DNA of 64,000 nucleotides from Riptortus pedestris (GCA_019009955.1 CM032228.1:233501-297500); one strand, 5' to 3'. Shown: positions 24,458-35,167, counted from the first letter of the stretch. Numbers and translations are program-made. Notes: a model not told the origin generated them from the sequence alone.

Positions 24458-25535
24458 TTAGTTTCGACCTGGTTCGCGGGGCTCGACCAGGTCTTGGCCT
24501 TTTGGGTTTTCCCTAATAGTGCGCTCTGATTTAACCCTCTGGCGGCATTCCTTAGCGACGTGCCCTGGAGTTCGGCATCTATAGCACACGAGCGTCAGGG
24601 CCCCCTTTTTGTTACTTATCAGTGCCCCTCGATCGCCTGGAGTGACTGGCGTTGCACATTTACTTGAAAAGTGACCGCTACCTCCACAGCGATAACAAAT
24701 CACTTCCAGCTGAGACCGGGACTTCCCTCGGTCTTGGTGTACCCTACTCATCACCGGCCCTTCTCCCCCGGTCTCATCAATTGCAAACACCTGCCGACTA
24801 CCCCCCTCCTCCAGCTCAATGGTGCACGCCCTTTCTACTGCTTCTTCCAAGGAAGACGGAGGGAACATCCGTACAAACCGGCCTACATCGCCCCTAAGGC
24901 CACTCAGGTACGCCGTTAATACCACGCGATCGATCTGCTCTCTCGCGACCATTTGCTCTATGGGAGACCCCTTTTTCCTTCAGAGCTTTTTCACCTATGG
25001 CTCTACAGCGGTCCGCGAAAGCCCTGGAGTCTTCCCCTTTTCCTGACGAACGCTACTAAGTTTCATCAAGTACTGTTTCCGGTTTCCAGGTATCTTTAAA
25101 CCTAGCCTCTAACGCGTTTCTAATCGCTCCGTAGGTCGACTGAGGGCTCGTCAGGTCACGACGACTGGCTAAAAACGACGCGGCTGGACCCTTCAACTTC
25201 ATCCTCACAACCAGGATTTTATCTAAGTCTCCCCAGTTACCGCATTGGGCTACAAGTTCCACCCCTTCAAAAAAATCAGTCACTGAGATTGACCCTGGTT
25301 CACCGGACCACGGTAATACCATAGTCTGGAGGCTCATGTCCTTTCTTACTTGAGCCCGGGGACCGCCCAACATAGTCTCGTTATCAGATTCGGTCACTTT
25401 GACTTCTTTACCCGTTAGCGTACTCAGCTGTGTGGACATGCGTTCAAGCTCCCTTTTCAATAATGCTTCCCTCTCCTCGAAAGCCCGATTAGCCTCGACG
25501 AGCTGCTCCAACTTTTGTCGAAGTTCCCCTTCCAT
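24458..25535 (-). pseudogene. gag: Gag polyprotein, broken by two frameshifts
   Basis: Starts best at the ATG at 25,535 (MEGELRQKLEQL); the longer open frame upstream has no ATG. Order: a coiled coil (residues about 1-45), a capsid-like region (WSGEPGSISVTDFFEGVE), then a frame change at about 25,055 into a segment with EDSRAFADRC, a second change near 24,970, and a last piece ending at 24,458 with two CCHC zinc knuckles (CYRCGGSGHFSSKC and CYRCRTPGHVAKEC). Structural capsid and RNA-packaging protein by family. Both breaks are single-base-type slips, so decay is modest. Confidence 0.8.
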
Positions 25536-25807
25536 GCTTACAAAAGGTGAGAATATACGCAATAAGGGAAAAGATTATTTATTTACTACCTCGGGCTTGA
25601 CGCCCGCGAACCTAAGGCTCTATCAACTGTAGGGTATGAGTAACTGATAAGGCCTCGGAATGAGGTCCGCGAATTTAAAGCTCTCATCAACTATCCTTAT
25701 CGCCTCCTGTGTCGCTATAGCTAGCCACGCCCTATCTCCCTCTCACTCTTTCTCTATTCTATTCACGCGTAGTTCTTTAAGTAGTTTAGCCCCAAATCGC
25801 GTAAACT
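25536..25807 (-). other. 5' leader of the endogenous retrovirus
   Basis: About 270 bp between primer site and gag start. It contains two related segments (around CCGCGAACCTAAGGCTC and CCGCGAATTTAAAGCTC), an internal near-duplication. Packaging signals would be expected here, but none can be identified by eye. Confidence 0.5.
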
Positions 25808-25825
25808 ACCCCGCGCCTGACACCA
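25808..25825 (-). other. Primer binding site
   Basis: Minus strand TGGTGTCAGGCGCGGGG begins two bases inside the LTR end. The start TGGTGTCAG is complementary to a CTGACACCA tRNA 3' end, which suggests tRNA-Leu; the isoacceptor is not determined. Confidence 0.65.
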
Positions 25826-25827
25826 TT

Positions 25828-25999
25828 TGTAATAGGGATTTCTGTGAGAGGGAGGTGATGATAGTCCTATTTCTCTTAAATCCATATATTTTACAAATAA
25901 TTAATATCTTACACAATTACCTTATACAAATACATGATTAATAGCTATTAACTAAACACTCTACCCTTTACAATTAAACTAAACACACTACCCTTTACA
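25828..25999 (-). repeat. 5' LTR of the endogenous retrovirus (172 bp, shortened)
   Basis: Matches both ends of the other LTR but lacks its central 276 bp. The junction is a single AAATA where the long LTR has one on each side. A promoter within the missing part would be lost from this copy. Confidence 0.85.
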
Positions 26000-26332
26000 T
26001 TAGGTATACAACAAAAGTGTATATAACAAAAGTTACTCTAAATATCAAAATAAACAACTTTTGTTATGTGCATATTTGCCGAAAAACCAATAAAAAACGA
26101 AATATCGCTATTTTTAATTTCAGGCCTCCCTTATAACCCCCACTCCTGTTCGTCTCAGAGAATTTTAATATAGCCTAAAGTCTAAGTTGGGTTAGTAGTA
26201 ATATACATACCAAGTTTCATAAAATTCGGTTCAGCCGTTTATGCGTGAAAAGGTAACAAACAAACAAACAAACAAACAAACAAACAAACAAACAAACAAA
26301 CAAACATACACGAAAGAAACAAAATGCAGATA

Positions 26333-26407
26333 TGGTGTCTATGACATGTGAAACGAAAAGTTATCGTGAAATTTCGCGAAAAAAATCAATGTACAGACAG
26401 AGGTAAC

Positions 26408-26461
<54 letters not shown>

Positions 26462-26541
26462 GTAACCTCTGTCTGTACATTGATTTTTTCGCGAAATTTC
26501 ACGATAACTTTTCGTTTCACATGTCATAGACACCATAACTG
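26333..26541. repeat. Near-perfect palindrome at Helitron 5' ends around (TA)n
   Basis: Arms of about 85 bp (26,333-26,415 and 26,456-26,541) are nearly exact reverse complements and flank about 40 bp of TA repeats. They are the 5' ends of two Helitrons inserted head to head. Antiparallel ORFs with almost the same peptide on both strands result from this symmetry and are not genes. Confidence 0.85.
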
Positions 26542-28023
26542 CATTTTGTTTCTTTGGTGTCTGTTTGTTTGTTTGTTTATTTGTTTGTTTGTTACCTTCT
26601 CACGCATAAACAGCTGAACCGAATTTTATGAAACTTGGTATGTATATTACTACTAACCCAACTTAGACTTTAGGCTCTATTAATATCCTCTGAGATGAAC
26701 AGGAGTGGGGGTTATAAAGGAAGCCAGAAATTAAAAATAGCGATATTTCGATTCCTATTGGTTTTTCTGCAAATATGCACATAACAAAAGTTGTTTATTT
26801 TGTTATTTAGAGTAACTTTTGTTATACACTTTTTCGTCGTATACCGAGTTATAAACGAGATATACGCTAAAACCTATAGAGGAAGTGAACTATTTTATAT
26901 GGCACAAAAGAATCAACCAAACTAAATAAAACTCGGTATGTGTATTAGCACTAACGCTTTCATTATAACAAGCCATGCCAACATTTCAAGGGACGGGCAG
27001 GAGTGGGGGTTATAAGGGAAGCCAGAAATTAAAAATAGCGATATTTCGTTTCTTATTTGTTTTTCGGCATATATGAACATAACAAAAGTTGTTTATTGTG
27101 TAATTTAGAGTAACTTTTGTTATATTTACTTTTGCCGTATACGGAAGTATAAATGAGTTATACTCTAAAAACTATAGAGGGAGTCCACAATTTTATTTGG
27201 CACAAAAGACTCAACCGAACTAAACCAAACTCGGTATTTGAATTAGTACTAACGCCTTCATTACAATAAGCCATACTAACATTTCTAGGGACGGGCAGGA
27301 GTGGGGGTTATATGGAAGGCCTGAAATTAAAAATAGTGATATTTCGTTTCATATTGCTTTTTAAACAAATATGCACATAACAAAAGTTATTCGTTTTGTT
27401 ATTTAGAGTAACTTTTGTTACATGCACTTTTGCCGTATACGGAATTATAAATGAGTTATACGCTAAAACCTATAGCGGGAGTCCACAATTTTATTTGGCA
27501 CAAAAGACTCAACCGAACTAAACCAAACTCGGTATTTGAATTAGCACTAACGCCTTCCTTATAATAAGCCATACTATTTCTAGGGACGGGCAGGAGTGGG
27601 AGTTGTAAGGGAGGCCTGAAATTAAAATATTGATTTCCTATTGGGGTTTCGGCAAATATGCAAATTACAAAAGTTGTTTAATTTGTTATTTAGAGAAATT
27701 TTCTCAACACTTCTTTTCAATATGAACTACCAGGTACCTCAAATGAAAAAATTTATTCAAATGTATGTCAATATTTTCTCATTAATAATTCAAATCTATG
27801 CATAATGCACAGGAAACGGGAAATATGACAATATGCAGAACAGTGAAGTCTTACATAAAAAAATAATTATATTATTAACAAATCCACATAAACGACGGGT
27901 GTTAACACTAAACACTGGGACGGGTAAATGTCATAATATTGTGCAAAGTAAAGCCTTGCTAAAAATATACCACCAACATTCAGCCCCAAATGAATTCCCG
28001 AGCGAAGCCGGGTATCTCAGCTA

Positions 28024-28024
<1 letters not shown>
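26456..28024 (+). mobile_element. Non-autonomous Helitron, full length, 1.57 kb
   Basis: Both ends are present: ATAAAATTGTAACCTCTGTC at 26,455 and the hairpin CCCGAGCGAAGCCGGG with CTAG at 28,021-28,024. The subunit landmark AGGAGTGGG recurs at 26,701, 26,999, 27,297 and 27,592, a 295-298 bp internal tandem repeat. Each subunit carries a 12 bp perfect inverted pair, for example 26,781-26,792 with 26,814-26,825. No protein-coding capacity. Confidence 0.85.

Positions 28025-28088
<64 letters not shown>
28025..28088. repeat. (TA)n microsatellite
   Basis: About 64 bp of TA directly after a Helitron CTAG end. Confidence 0.95.
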
Positions 28089-28091
<3 letters not shown>

Positions 28092-28834
28092 CTGTTACCG
28101 GTCGCAATTTTTGTCTTATCGATACAAAACTTGATATATCATCGGTTTTTATAAAAATAAATATCAAGTTTGTTGACGGCTGAATTCGGGCCATGGGGAG
28201 GGGCGGGGGTTCAGCGGGGGAGTACATTTAAATTTGAAAGTTTCTCCATCTTTGTGAGTCGGATTGTATAGAATCTATCTTATTGCAATTGTAATGTTCT
28301 ATAAATGTTGTCATATACATTTCTTCCCTGACCCCAATATTAGCTCAGATATTTGCATTTTTTAAATTTCCAGCCTTCAGTAAACAGCCACTTCTATTCT
28401 TGTCATATAAACAATACTCTGTTATATAATGGAACACATTATTTGAAACTTTAATATCAAATATTGTTCTCATTGAAATTTTGGTTTCTCGATAAACGCA
28501 AATAGGTAGCAGCACCTGCATGAGAGACCTTTTAATTGGTAGTCCATAGCGCCTTTGATAGCTTCGAGAATAGTTGTCTTAGCAACGCCACACAGACTGA
28601 GAACTTTCTAGAAAGGAACAAATCGATTTGCCCTTAGTGAATTATCTCTGGAAAAATTATGTCTTTCTTATCGTTTCTTGTTGCTTTCCTCCCAAAATAA
28701 AAGCTAATTCCATTCCCAGATTGTAGTTTATATGGCTTTAAGGATGCTTTTACTCCGATTGGAAGCTGACTCTACTAAACCCTAGGGACACGCACGCCTT
28801 ATCCACTCATTTATGCTTTAATTACATTAGTTTC

Positions 28835-28839
<5 letters not shown>
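28089..28839. repeat. Dispersed repeat sequence, no gene
   Basis: Starts next to (TA)n with CTGTTACCGGTCGCAATTTT, the same end that borders TA tracts at 33,435 and 55,108 in reverse. About 28,250-28,520 resembles 51,800-52,010 (landmarks TTCTATAAATGTTGTCATATAC-like and CAGCCTTCAGTAAAC blocks). No ORF of note. Confidence 0.55.

Positions 28840-28899
<60 letters not shown>
28840..28899. repeat. (TA)n microsatellite
   Basis: TA run immediately before a plus-strand Helitron 5' end. Confidence 0.95.
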
Positions 28900-28906
<7 letters not shown>

Positions 28907-31097
28907 GTAACCTCTGTCTGTACATTGATTTTTTTCGGGAATTTTCACGATAACTTTTCGTTTCACATGTCATAGACACCAACACTGCATTTTGTTTCTT
29001 TCGTGTGTGTTTGTTTGTTACCTATTCACGCATAAACGGCTGAACCGAATTTTATGAAACTTGGTATGTATATTACTACTAACCCAAATTAGACTTTAGG
29101 CTATATTAAAATTCTCTGAGACGAACAGGAGTGGGGGTTATAAGGGAAGCCAGAAATTAAAAATAGTGATAATTCTTTTCCTATTAGTTTTTCGGCAAAT
29201 ATGAACATAACAAAAGTTGTTTATTTTGTTATGTAGAGTAACTTTTGTTATATACACTTTCGTCGTATACCGAGTTATAAACGAGATATACGCTAAAACC
29301 TATAGAGGAAGTGAACTATTTTATATGGCACAAAAGAATCAACCAAACTAAATAAAACTCGGTATGTGTATTAGCACTAACGCTTTCATTTAACAAGCCA
29401 TGCCAACATTTCTAGGGACGGGCAGGAGTGGGGGTTATAAGGGAAGCCAGAAATTAAAAATAGCGATATTTCGTTTCCTATTGGTTTTTCGGCATATATG
29501 AACATAACAATAGTTGTTTATTGTGTAATTTAGAGTAACGTTTGTCATATTCACTTTTGCCGTATACGGAAGTATAAATGAGTTATACTCTAAAAACTAT
29601 AGAGGGAGTCCACAATTTTATTTGGCACAAAAGACTCAACCGAATTAAACCAAACTCGGTATTTGAATTAGTACTAACGGGGGTTATACGGAAGGCCTGA
29701 AATTAAAAATAGTGATATTTCGTTTCCTATTCCTTTTTCAACAAATATGCACATAACAAAAGTTATTCGTTTTGTTATTTAGAGTAACTTTTGTTACATG
29801 CACTTTTGCTGTATACGGAAGTATAAATGAGTTATACGCTAAAACCTATAGCGGGAGTCCACAATTTTATTTAAGCTATACCAACAATTCTAGGGACTGG
29901 CAGGAGTGGGGGTTGTAAGGGAGGCCTTAAATTAAAAATAGCGGTATTTCGTTTTCTACTGTTTTTTCTGCAAAAATGCTAAGATTTGTTATATTCACTT
30001 TTGTCGTATAACAAAGTATAAACGAGATTCACACTAAATACTAAAGCGGGAGCCAACAATTTTGTTGGGCACTGACGATTGAACCGAAATTAACAAGACT
30101 CGGTATGTGAATTAGCATTAATTCTTCAATGATTATAAGCTATATTAAAATTTTTAGGCCCGGACGAGAATGGGGATTATGAGGGAGGCCTGAAATGAAA
30201 AATTATGATATTTCGTTTCCTATTAGATTCTCGGCAAACATGCACATAAATGTTGTTTACTTTATTATTTAGTGTAACTTTTGTTGCATTCACTATGTTC
30301 GTAAAATGATGTAAACACGGAATATAAGCTAAAACTATAGCGGGAATCATTAATTTTATTAGTGCTTATTTACATAGGTGTTTTTAATGAATGAATATTA
30401 TGAGAAAAGATTTTATGTTTTAGTCACATATGATTACTCTATATATGATTCGGATTAGTGAGGTTATATATCTCCATGGTCCCCTTCTCATTTATTTATT
30501 TCTCCTATTTATTTCCAATAAAAATGTAAACTATAAGAGCATTTCCATTATTTATTTTGTATAATGTATTATTTAAACAAAGTCAGCTGGATTGGCACAA
30601 AGAGTGATAGCGGAAGTTATGGGGATCAAACTCTTTAGTTCTACTAATATATTATCTTATTTCCAATATATTGATGTTATTGAAACAAATATGTACCATC
30701 ATAACAATTAGACGTTAATGGTAATGTTATTATGAAAAAAGACAATATCCATTTAAATTTGATATGATTTAAAGTACTCCTTATTTTGCAGGGAGGGTTA
30801 CGTTCTCTTCCCCTCACGTATATTTTTGAATATAAATGAAATTATTTTTAGGTTAATACTATTATTTAATTCCATCAGGTAGATAAATTATTAAAATAAT
30901 ACTTCGAATCAATATTTTAAGGAAAACTATGGAGATGCTGGAGCGGAAGGAGGCCGGAGCCTAAACAGTTAATTGAGTTAACCTATTTCCTGTGAAATGA
31001 TTTCCACTGCGCTCTACTATTACGAATATAATCTAATTACAAAACTATGCTTAAACTATACGAGCTCGGATTGTTTTTTGACAGGGAATAAGTTTCA
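28900..31097 (+). mobile_element. Non-autonomous Helitron, 3'-truncated
   Basis: 5' block at 28,901 (AAAACAGTAACCTCTGTCTG), then subunits and the 3' region parallel to 19,300-20,230. Homology stops at about 31,097, inside the block TAAGTTTCATTAT, where the inverted 1.1 kb repeat begins. The hairpin and CTAG end are missing. Confidence 0.75.
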
Positions 31098-32240
31098 TTA
31101 TAGAGTAACTACAACTAGGGCAATATCGTTCATCATCTACTAAATAGGATCGATGGCCATTTTTCAAAATTGTCTGATAACACCCATAGTTGATTTTTCT
31201 TAAGGGAAATCAACTATGGGTGTTATCATACGATTTCCGAAATCTTTTTATTATAAGCCCGATCGAAAAATCGTTTATAGCCATTGTTATTGAATATAGT
31301 AAATATAATATAGAGTAACGATCAAACAAAAATTGCGACCACTAGAACGTTAACATACATTTTAGGAAATATTTTAAAAACCGCGTCATGAGTACGTCCT
31401 CAATAGCCAAAGTAAATCTGCTAATAATCCAATTACTCATGCTGTCTGTGGCATTAAACAAATCCAGTCTTTGAAGAAATTGCTATTTTCATTGGGTTTC
31501 TACTATTAGAGAATAAAAAAATAATTTGAGTATGTACCGTTTCACGATCAAACAATTTCCACTTCTGAATAAATGCCAAGTTTTACTTTATAGACCCTGA
31601 CAATTTAATTGTCTTAAAGAGAGTACAACATGCAAATGCCATCGGCCAGATTCAGTATGCCTTATTAGTCTATTTCATTTTTTTGGTTCTCCAATCGGAC
31701 TCGCCTATTTCAGTCACGTAATTACCCTCACTAATGAATCTACTTGTTTTTTTCTAAAAATATTTACTTCCTATTTCCAATATTAATCACACATTCGGAA
31801 TGACACTCAAATTACAATTTTCTTTTCTTTTCTCATACGTCAGTTAAATAAAGTCTGTCAGGCCAGGTAAACTAAGCTGAGTTGGACGTGCTTCAATGAC
31901 AAATGTAATGCTCTATAAATGTGGTTATGGACGTTTTTTCATTATTTTGACTATTAACCGAGATATTTGAATTATTTACTTTTCAGCCTTTAGTGAACAC
32001 AAACTCCTACTCATTTCATATTAACAATATGCTGTTATATTATGAATATAGGCTTTATTTCAAGCCTAAACTATTGTATTGAACATATATAGTTGGAGAG
32101 AGTTAAATGCAAATAGGTGACGTACGTAGGGAAATCTGCTCAGTGAAAGCATCCCATTTTAATTGCTCAACTAGTTTCGAGAGGATACCTCATCAGGAGA
32201 AAATATAACACTAAGAGTAACTAAAACTAAGGCTATATCG
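31098..32240 (-). repeat. 1.1 kb repeat, copy 2 (inverted, circularly permuted)
   Basis: Reverse complement of 42-950 (at 31,098-31,909) followed by reverse complement of 950-1,205 (about 31,965-32,240). If the copy were simply inverted the order would be reversed. The motif GAGTAACTA...GGGCAATATCGTTC-like occurs at both edges (about 31,104 and 32,214), once in copy 1. Thus 31,104-32,214 is one unit flanked by direct repeats. Confidence 0.8.
31175..31228. repeat. 22 bp perfect palindrome
   Basis: Arms 31,175-31,196 and 31,207-31,228 are exact reverse complements around the 10-base loop TTCTTAAGGG. The arm starts TGATAACACCCATAGTTG. In the copy at 840-895 the arms carry substitutions. Confidence 0.9.
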
Positions 32241-33540
32241 TTCCATAGGACCTTCCGGGCATATCAGAGAATCTATCTTACAAATTATGGCGGCTGATTC
32301 ACATTCAAACCTCACATAATCAAAATGTAGATTTTAAAACTTTACATCAGAATAAATGTACATGTATCAAATTTATAAAAATATATTGCCTTATTTATCA
32401 TTGTTTTAGCAGATTTCCCTTAAGGGAAATCAGCTATTGAGGCCGTACGCATGACGCAATGTTAGAAATTTTTCTTCAAATGTCCATCGATCCTACCTAG
32501 GGCATGACGAAAATGAAGTAGGTTCAAAACTGTTTACAAAAATTATAGTACTAGACATAGTAAATAGTTCTGAATAAAATTAATATGTTATATTCTGATA
32601 TATTTCAGTAATTGTTTTTCTTTCCGGTGTGAGGCGGGCAGACCTGTTTGTTTACATTCCTAACGCTTCCTTTCGGCAGGTTATTGAAATTGGATGACGC
32701 ATTTCTTATTTCCGTTTCCATTTATTCACGGTGGTGTTGTGTTACCAGGATGTAGATTTATCTATTACTAAACTTTACGAGGGAAATCTACTTAGTATTT
32801 CATACCTCCCTTATAATCCCCACTACTGTTCGTCTTATACAATAATAGTATAGACTATATTCTAAGTTGGGTTATTGTAATATACGTACCTTGTTTCATA
32901 AAATTCAGTTTAGTAGTTTGGGGGTGAAAACATGACAAACAAACGGACACCAAAGCCAAAACTTCCGTCACCCAGGGGCTGCGTAAACTAAGCAGATTTC
33001 CCACGTGAAGTTTTACAATAGGGAAATCTGCCTCATAACAACTGTAGTAGTAAGAAACCTCTAAACCTATTCACGAGGGACGAATAGTTATGGAAACGGC
33101 CACCAGAGCTCTCGGCGGAAAGTCCGAATATAGCCGACTCCTGCCGACCACACTATTAATATTATATATTATTAATATTCAAGATAGAGAATAAATGAAT
33201 AGAACAATATTTATTATAAATTTAATTTGTAATAAGATTCATTTTATACAATTTTTCGATCCGACACATAATAATGGAGATATTTTGAAGTTTCAAAAAT
33301 CCCCCCTCAAAACCCCCCCTCCCAATGGTCCGATTTCAGCCATTAACGAACTAGATCTTCTTTTTTACATAAAACGATTAAATTCCGAGTATGGTAACGC
33401 TCAAACAAAAATTGCGACCGCTAGAGCGTTAACAGACAAATATATATATATATATTGTTTTTTATTTATTTCCTTCCTGAAGTAACCCTACAGGAAGGGA
33501 GTTTATTAGCCACACGTAATATATCGTGCTGATATATATA
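32241..33540 (+). repeat. Dispersed repeat families, no intact gene
   Basis: About 32,560-32,800 is a family B copy (compare 6,540-6,800 and 52,080-52,350). About 32,975-33,010 carries the motif CAGGGGCTGCGTAAACTAAG followed by CAGATTTCCCACG. About 33,255-33,435 matches 54,930-55,108 and ends GCTAGAGCGTTAACAG next to TA repeats. AGCAGATTTCCCTTAAGGG at about 32,409 is another palindromic motif copy. Short ORFs have no recognisable product. Confidence 0.6.
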
Positions 33541-33550
33541 TATATATATA

Positions 33551-34910
33551 CAGGGTGTCCCCAAACCAAACGGCCAAACTTTAGGGATCGATAGAGGATC
33601 GAAAAACTAAAACAAAAAGTCCTCTGGCATATGCCTCGTTTTTGGTTCGTTTTCGAGAAAATCACAAAAAACTAAAAATAGTTGTGCAAAAACTAGTTAA
33701 GGCCAATGGAAGAGCGGATTTTATTCCTTGAATGAATTTTAGCAATAAATGTTATTCCAATACAAATATTGTATTCTAATCTTATACTAACAGAAAGGTA
33801 ATTGAAAAAAAAAATATTTTTTATTAAGAAAAAATAATATATACTTTTTTATTCAAATATTCATATTATAAAAAAAAATATCTATTTAAAGTAGATAACA
33901 TTATGAACAATAACTGAAGATTAAAACATAAAAAAAGATTAAAAATTTAGAAAATTAATAAAATAATTAAATATTCTTACTTGGAAAACATAAATGTTTC
34001 AGTTTTTATATGGGTCTACCTTAGTGAGAAAAAAAAACCCTGAAAATTTTGAAGGTTTTACCTTCTCTAAAATTACATCGTTAATTTCTAAAGCGTCAAC
34101 GTAAATGTTGTTCGAAGTGCTGGCCTCTCGCTACAATACACCCATCACATCGCGTACTCACAGATCGCACTGCATCTAAACATTGTTCTGCGGTGAGCTG
34201 GTTGCAAACCATTCTGATGCACTCGATGAGGTCATCCCTTGTGCGGACGGTCTCTCGGTAGACATTTTCTTTCACGTATCCCCACACGAAGAAATCTAGT
34301 GGCGTGAGGTCCGGAGACCGGGGAGGCCAAGACACCGGCCCACCTCGTCCTATCCAGCGACCTGGGTAGTTGATGTCCAACCAGTCTCTTACGGCTCTTC
34401 CGTAATGTGCAGGACAACCATCGAGTTGAAACCAGCTCTCAAGCCTTGTTTCCAAAGGGATATCTTCCAAAAGTGCCCGTAAGTCATTCTCCAGGAATAG
34501 ATGATAACTTTCAGCGTGAAGTCGAGCAGGTAAAAATACGGGGCCTATTATGCGATTATAACAAAGACCGACCCACACGTTTACAGAAAACTCATGCTGG
34601 TAGTGAAATTCTCTAACAGCGCGGGGATTTTCATGTGCCCAAAGGTGGTAGTTTCTTTGATTGAATATGCCCGCACGTGTAAAAGTCGCTTCTTCCGTCC
34701 AGATTACTTTTGAACTTAAGTTTACATCGTTTTGCAATTGCTCTTTGTACCAATTACAAAAATTTAATCGGCGGGGATAATCAGCGGGTATTAAATTTTG
34801 TACCTTTTGTACATGGTAAGCATGCCTGCGGTCAGCCCTTAATGTGCGCCAAATGGTTGTCTTTGGTATGCTTAGAACTGAAGCAGCTCTCCGGACGCTT
34901 GTGCCAGGGT
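33551..34910 (-). pseudogene. Tc1/mariner-superfamily DDE transposase element, 5'-truncated
   Basis: The element ends at a TA dinucleotide followed by CAGGGTGTCCCCAAA (33,551), a terminal sequence common in this group of insect DNA transposons. The coding frame runs on the minus strand from about 34,906 to the stop at 34,096, about 268 codons, beyond the first ATG at 34,737. It starts with a helix-turn-helix part (IPKTTIWRTLRAD), then the catalytic core: WTEEATFTRAG, FQLDGCPAHYG, and SPDLTPLDFFVWGYVKENVY. The second and third acidic residues are present. The first, normally aspartate in (S/T)DEA, is glutamate. The amino-terminal third, the upstream UTR and the other terminal repeat are missing. 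Catalyses cut-and-paste transposition in intact relatives; this copy is probably inactive. Confidence 0.85.
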
Positions 34911-35096
34911 TGGTATAACATCCAGGAATGGCATCTTTCTATCGCGCTCGATCTCCATCGTGAACTCAATGTTAGGATGTATTGAGTTAAGATGGTCCAG
35001 AAATTCTTCTAAGGTCTCCTCTCCATGTGGCCATATGAACCATGTTTTTGGTTTGAGTCTTGCTGTTTCCAGTGCCATCTTTTCAAATATCTCCAT
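34911..35096 (-). pseudogene. Penelope-like element RT fragment
   Basis: Short minus-strand piece in frame from 35,096: MEIFEKMALETARLKPKTWF followed directly by IWPHGEETLEEFLDHLNS and ending PFLDV. In Penelope-like elements of insects the first two blocks are separated by the catalytic YVDD segment, which is deleted here. The frame then runs into transposase sequence in the wrong frame, so the two remnants are joined end to end. No function is likely. Confidence 0.7.
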
Positions 35097-35167
35097 TTAA
35101 ACATCGGCTGCATTTGGAACTATATTTTTAGGCTATATTAATATAAGACGAACAGGAGTGGGGGTTA
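35097..35167 (+). mobile_element. Helitron fragment
   Basis: Ends GAACAGGAGTGGGGGTTATA, the Helitron subunit landmark, immediately before the LINE. The same subunit continues at 38,068 (GGGAGGCCTGAAATTAAAAG), so the LINE is inserted within it. Confidence 0.7.

Larger units (their letters stand above)
21198..25999 (-). mobile_element. Errantivirus-like endogenous retrovirus, internally deleted
   Basis: Complete insertion on the minus strand with LTRs on both sides (TG...CA ends as TGTAAT...TTTACA), a 4 bp target duplication TTAG (21,194-21,197 and 26,000-26,003), a primer binding site and a polypurine tract. Order on the minus strand: gag, aspartic protease, pol tail, env. The RT, RNase H and integrase core are absent. 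The env is of the baculovirus-F type known from insect errantiviruses. All genes carry frameshifts, so this is a dead copy. The internal region is GC-richer than the Helitron around it. Confidence 0.88.
20539..26415 (-). mobile_element. Helitron, minus strand, split by an endogenous retrovirus
   Basis: 3' end at 20,539 (CTAG plus hairpin); 5' block ends near 26,415. The element is interrupted between 21,194 and 26,003: the left piece stops at ATACTTAG, and the right piece resumes TTAGGTATAC, which is continuous with the Helitron consensus once the insert and the 4 bp duplication are removed. Helitron length without the insert is close to 1.1 kb. Confidence 0.8.

Noticed and set aside
34096..34737. 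Domesticated transposase
   Set aside because: The first catalytic residue is changed, the 5' part is lost to a fusion, and no new exon or promoter is visible; simple decay explains it.
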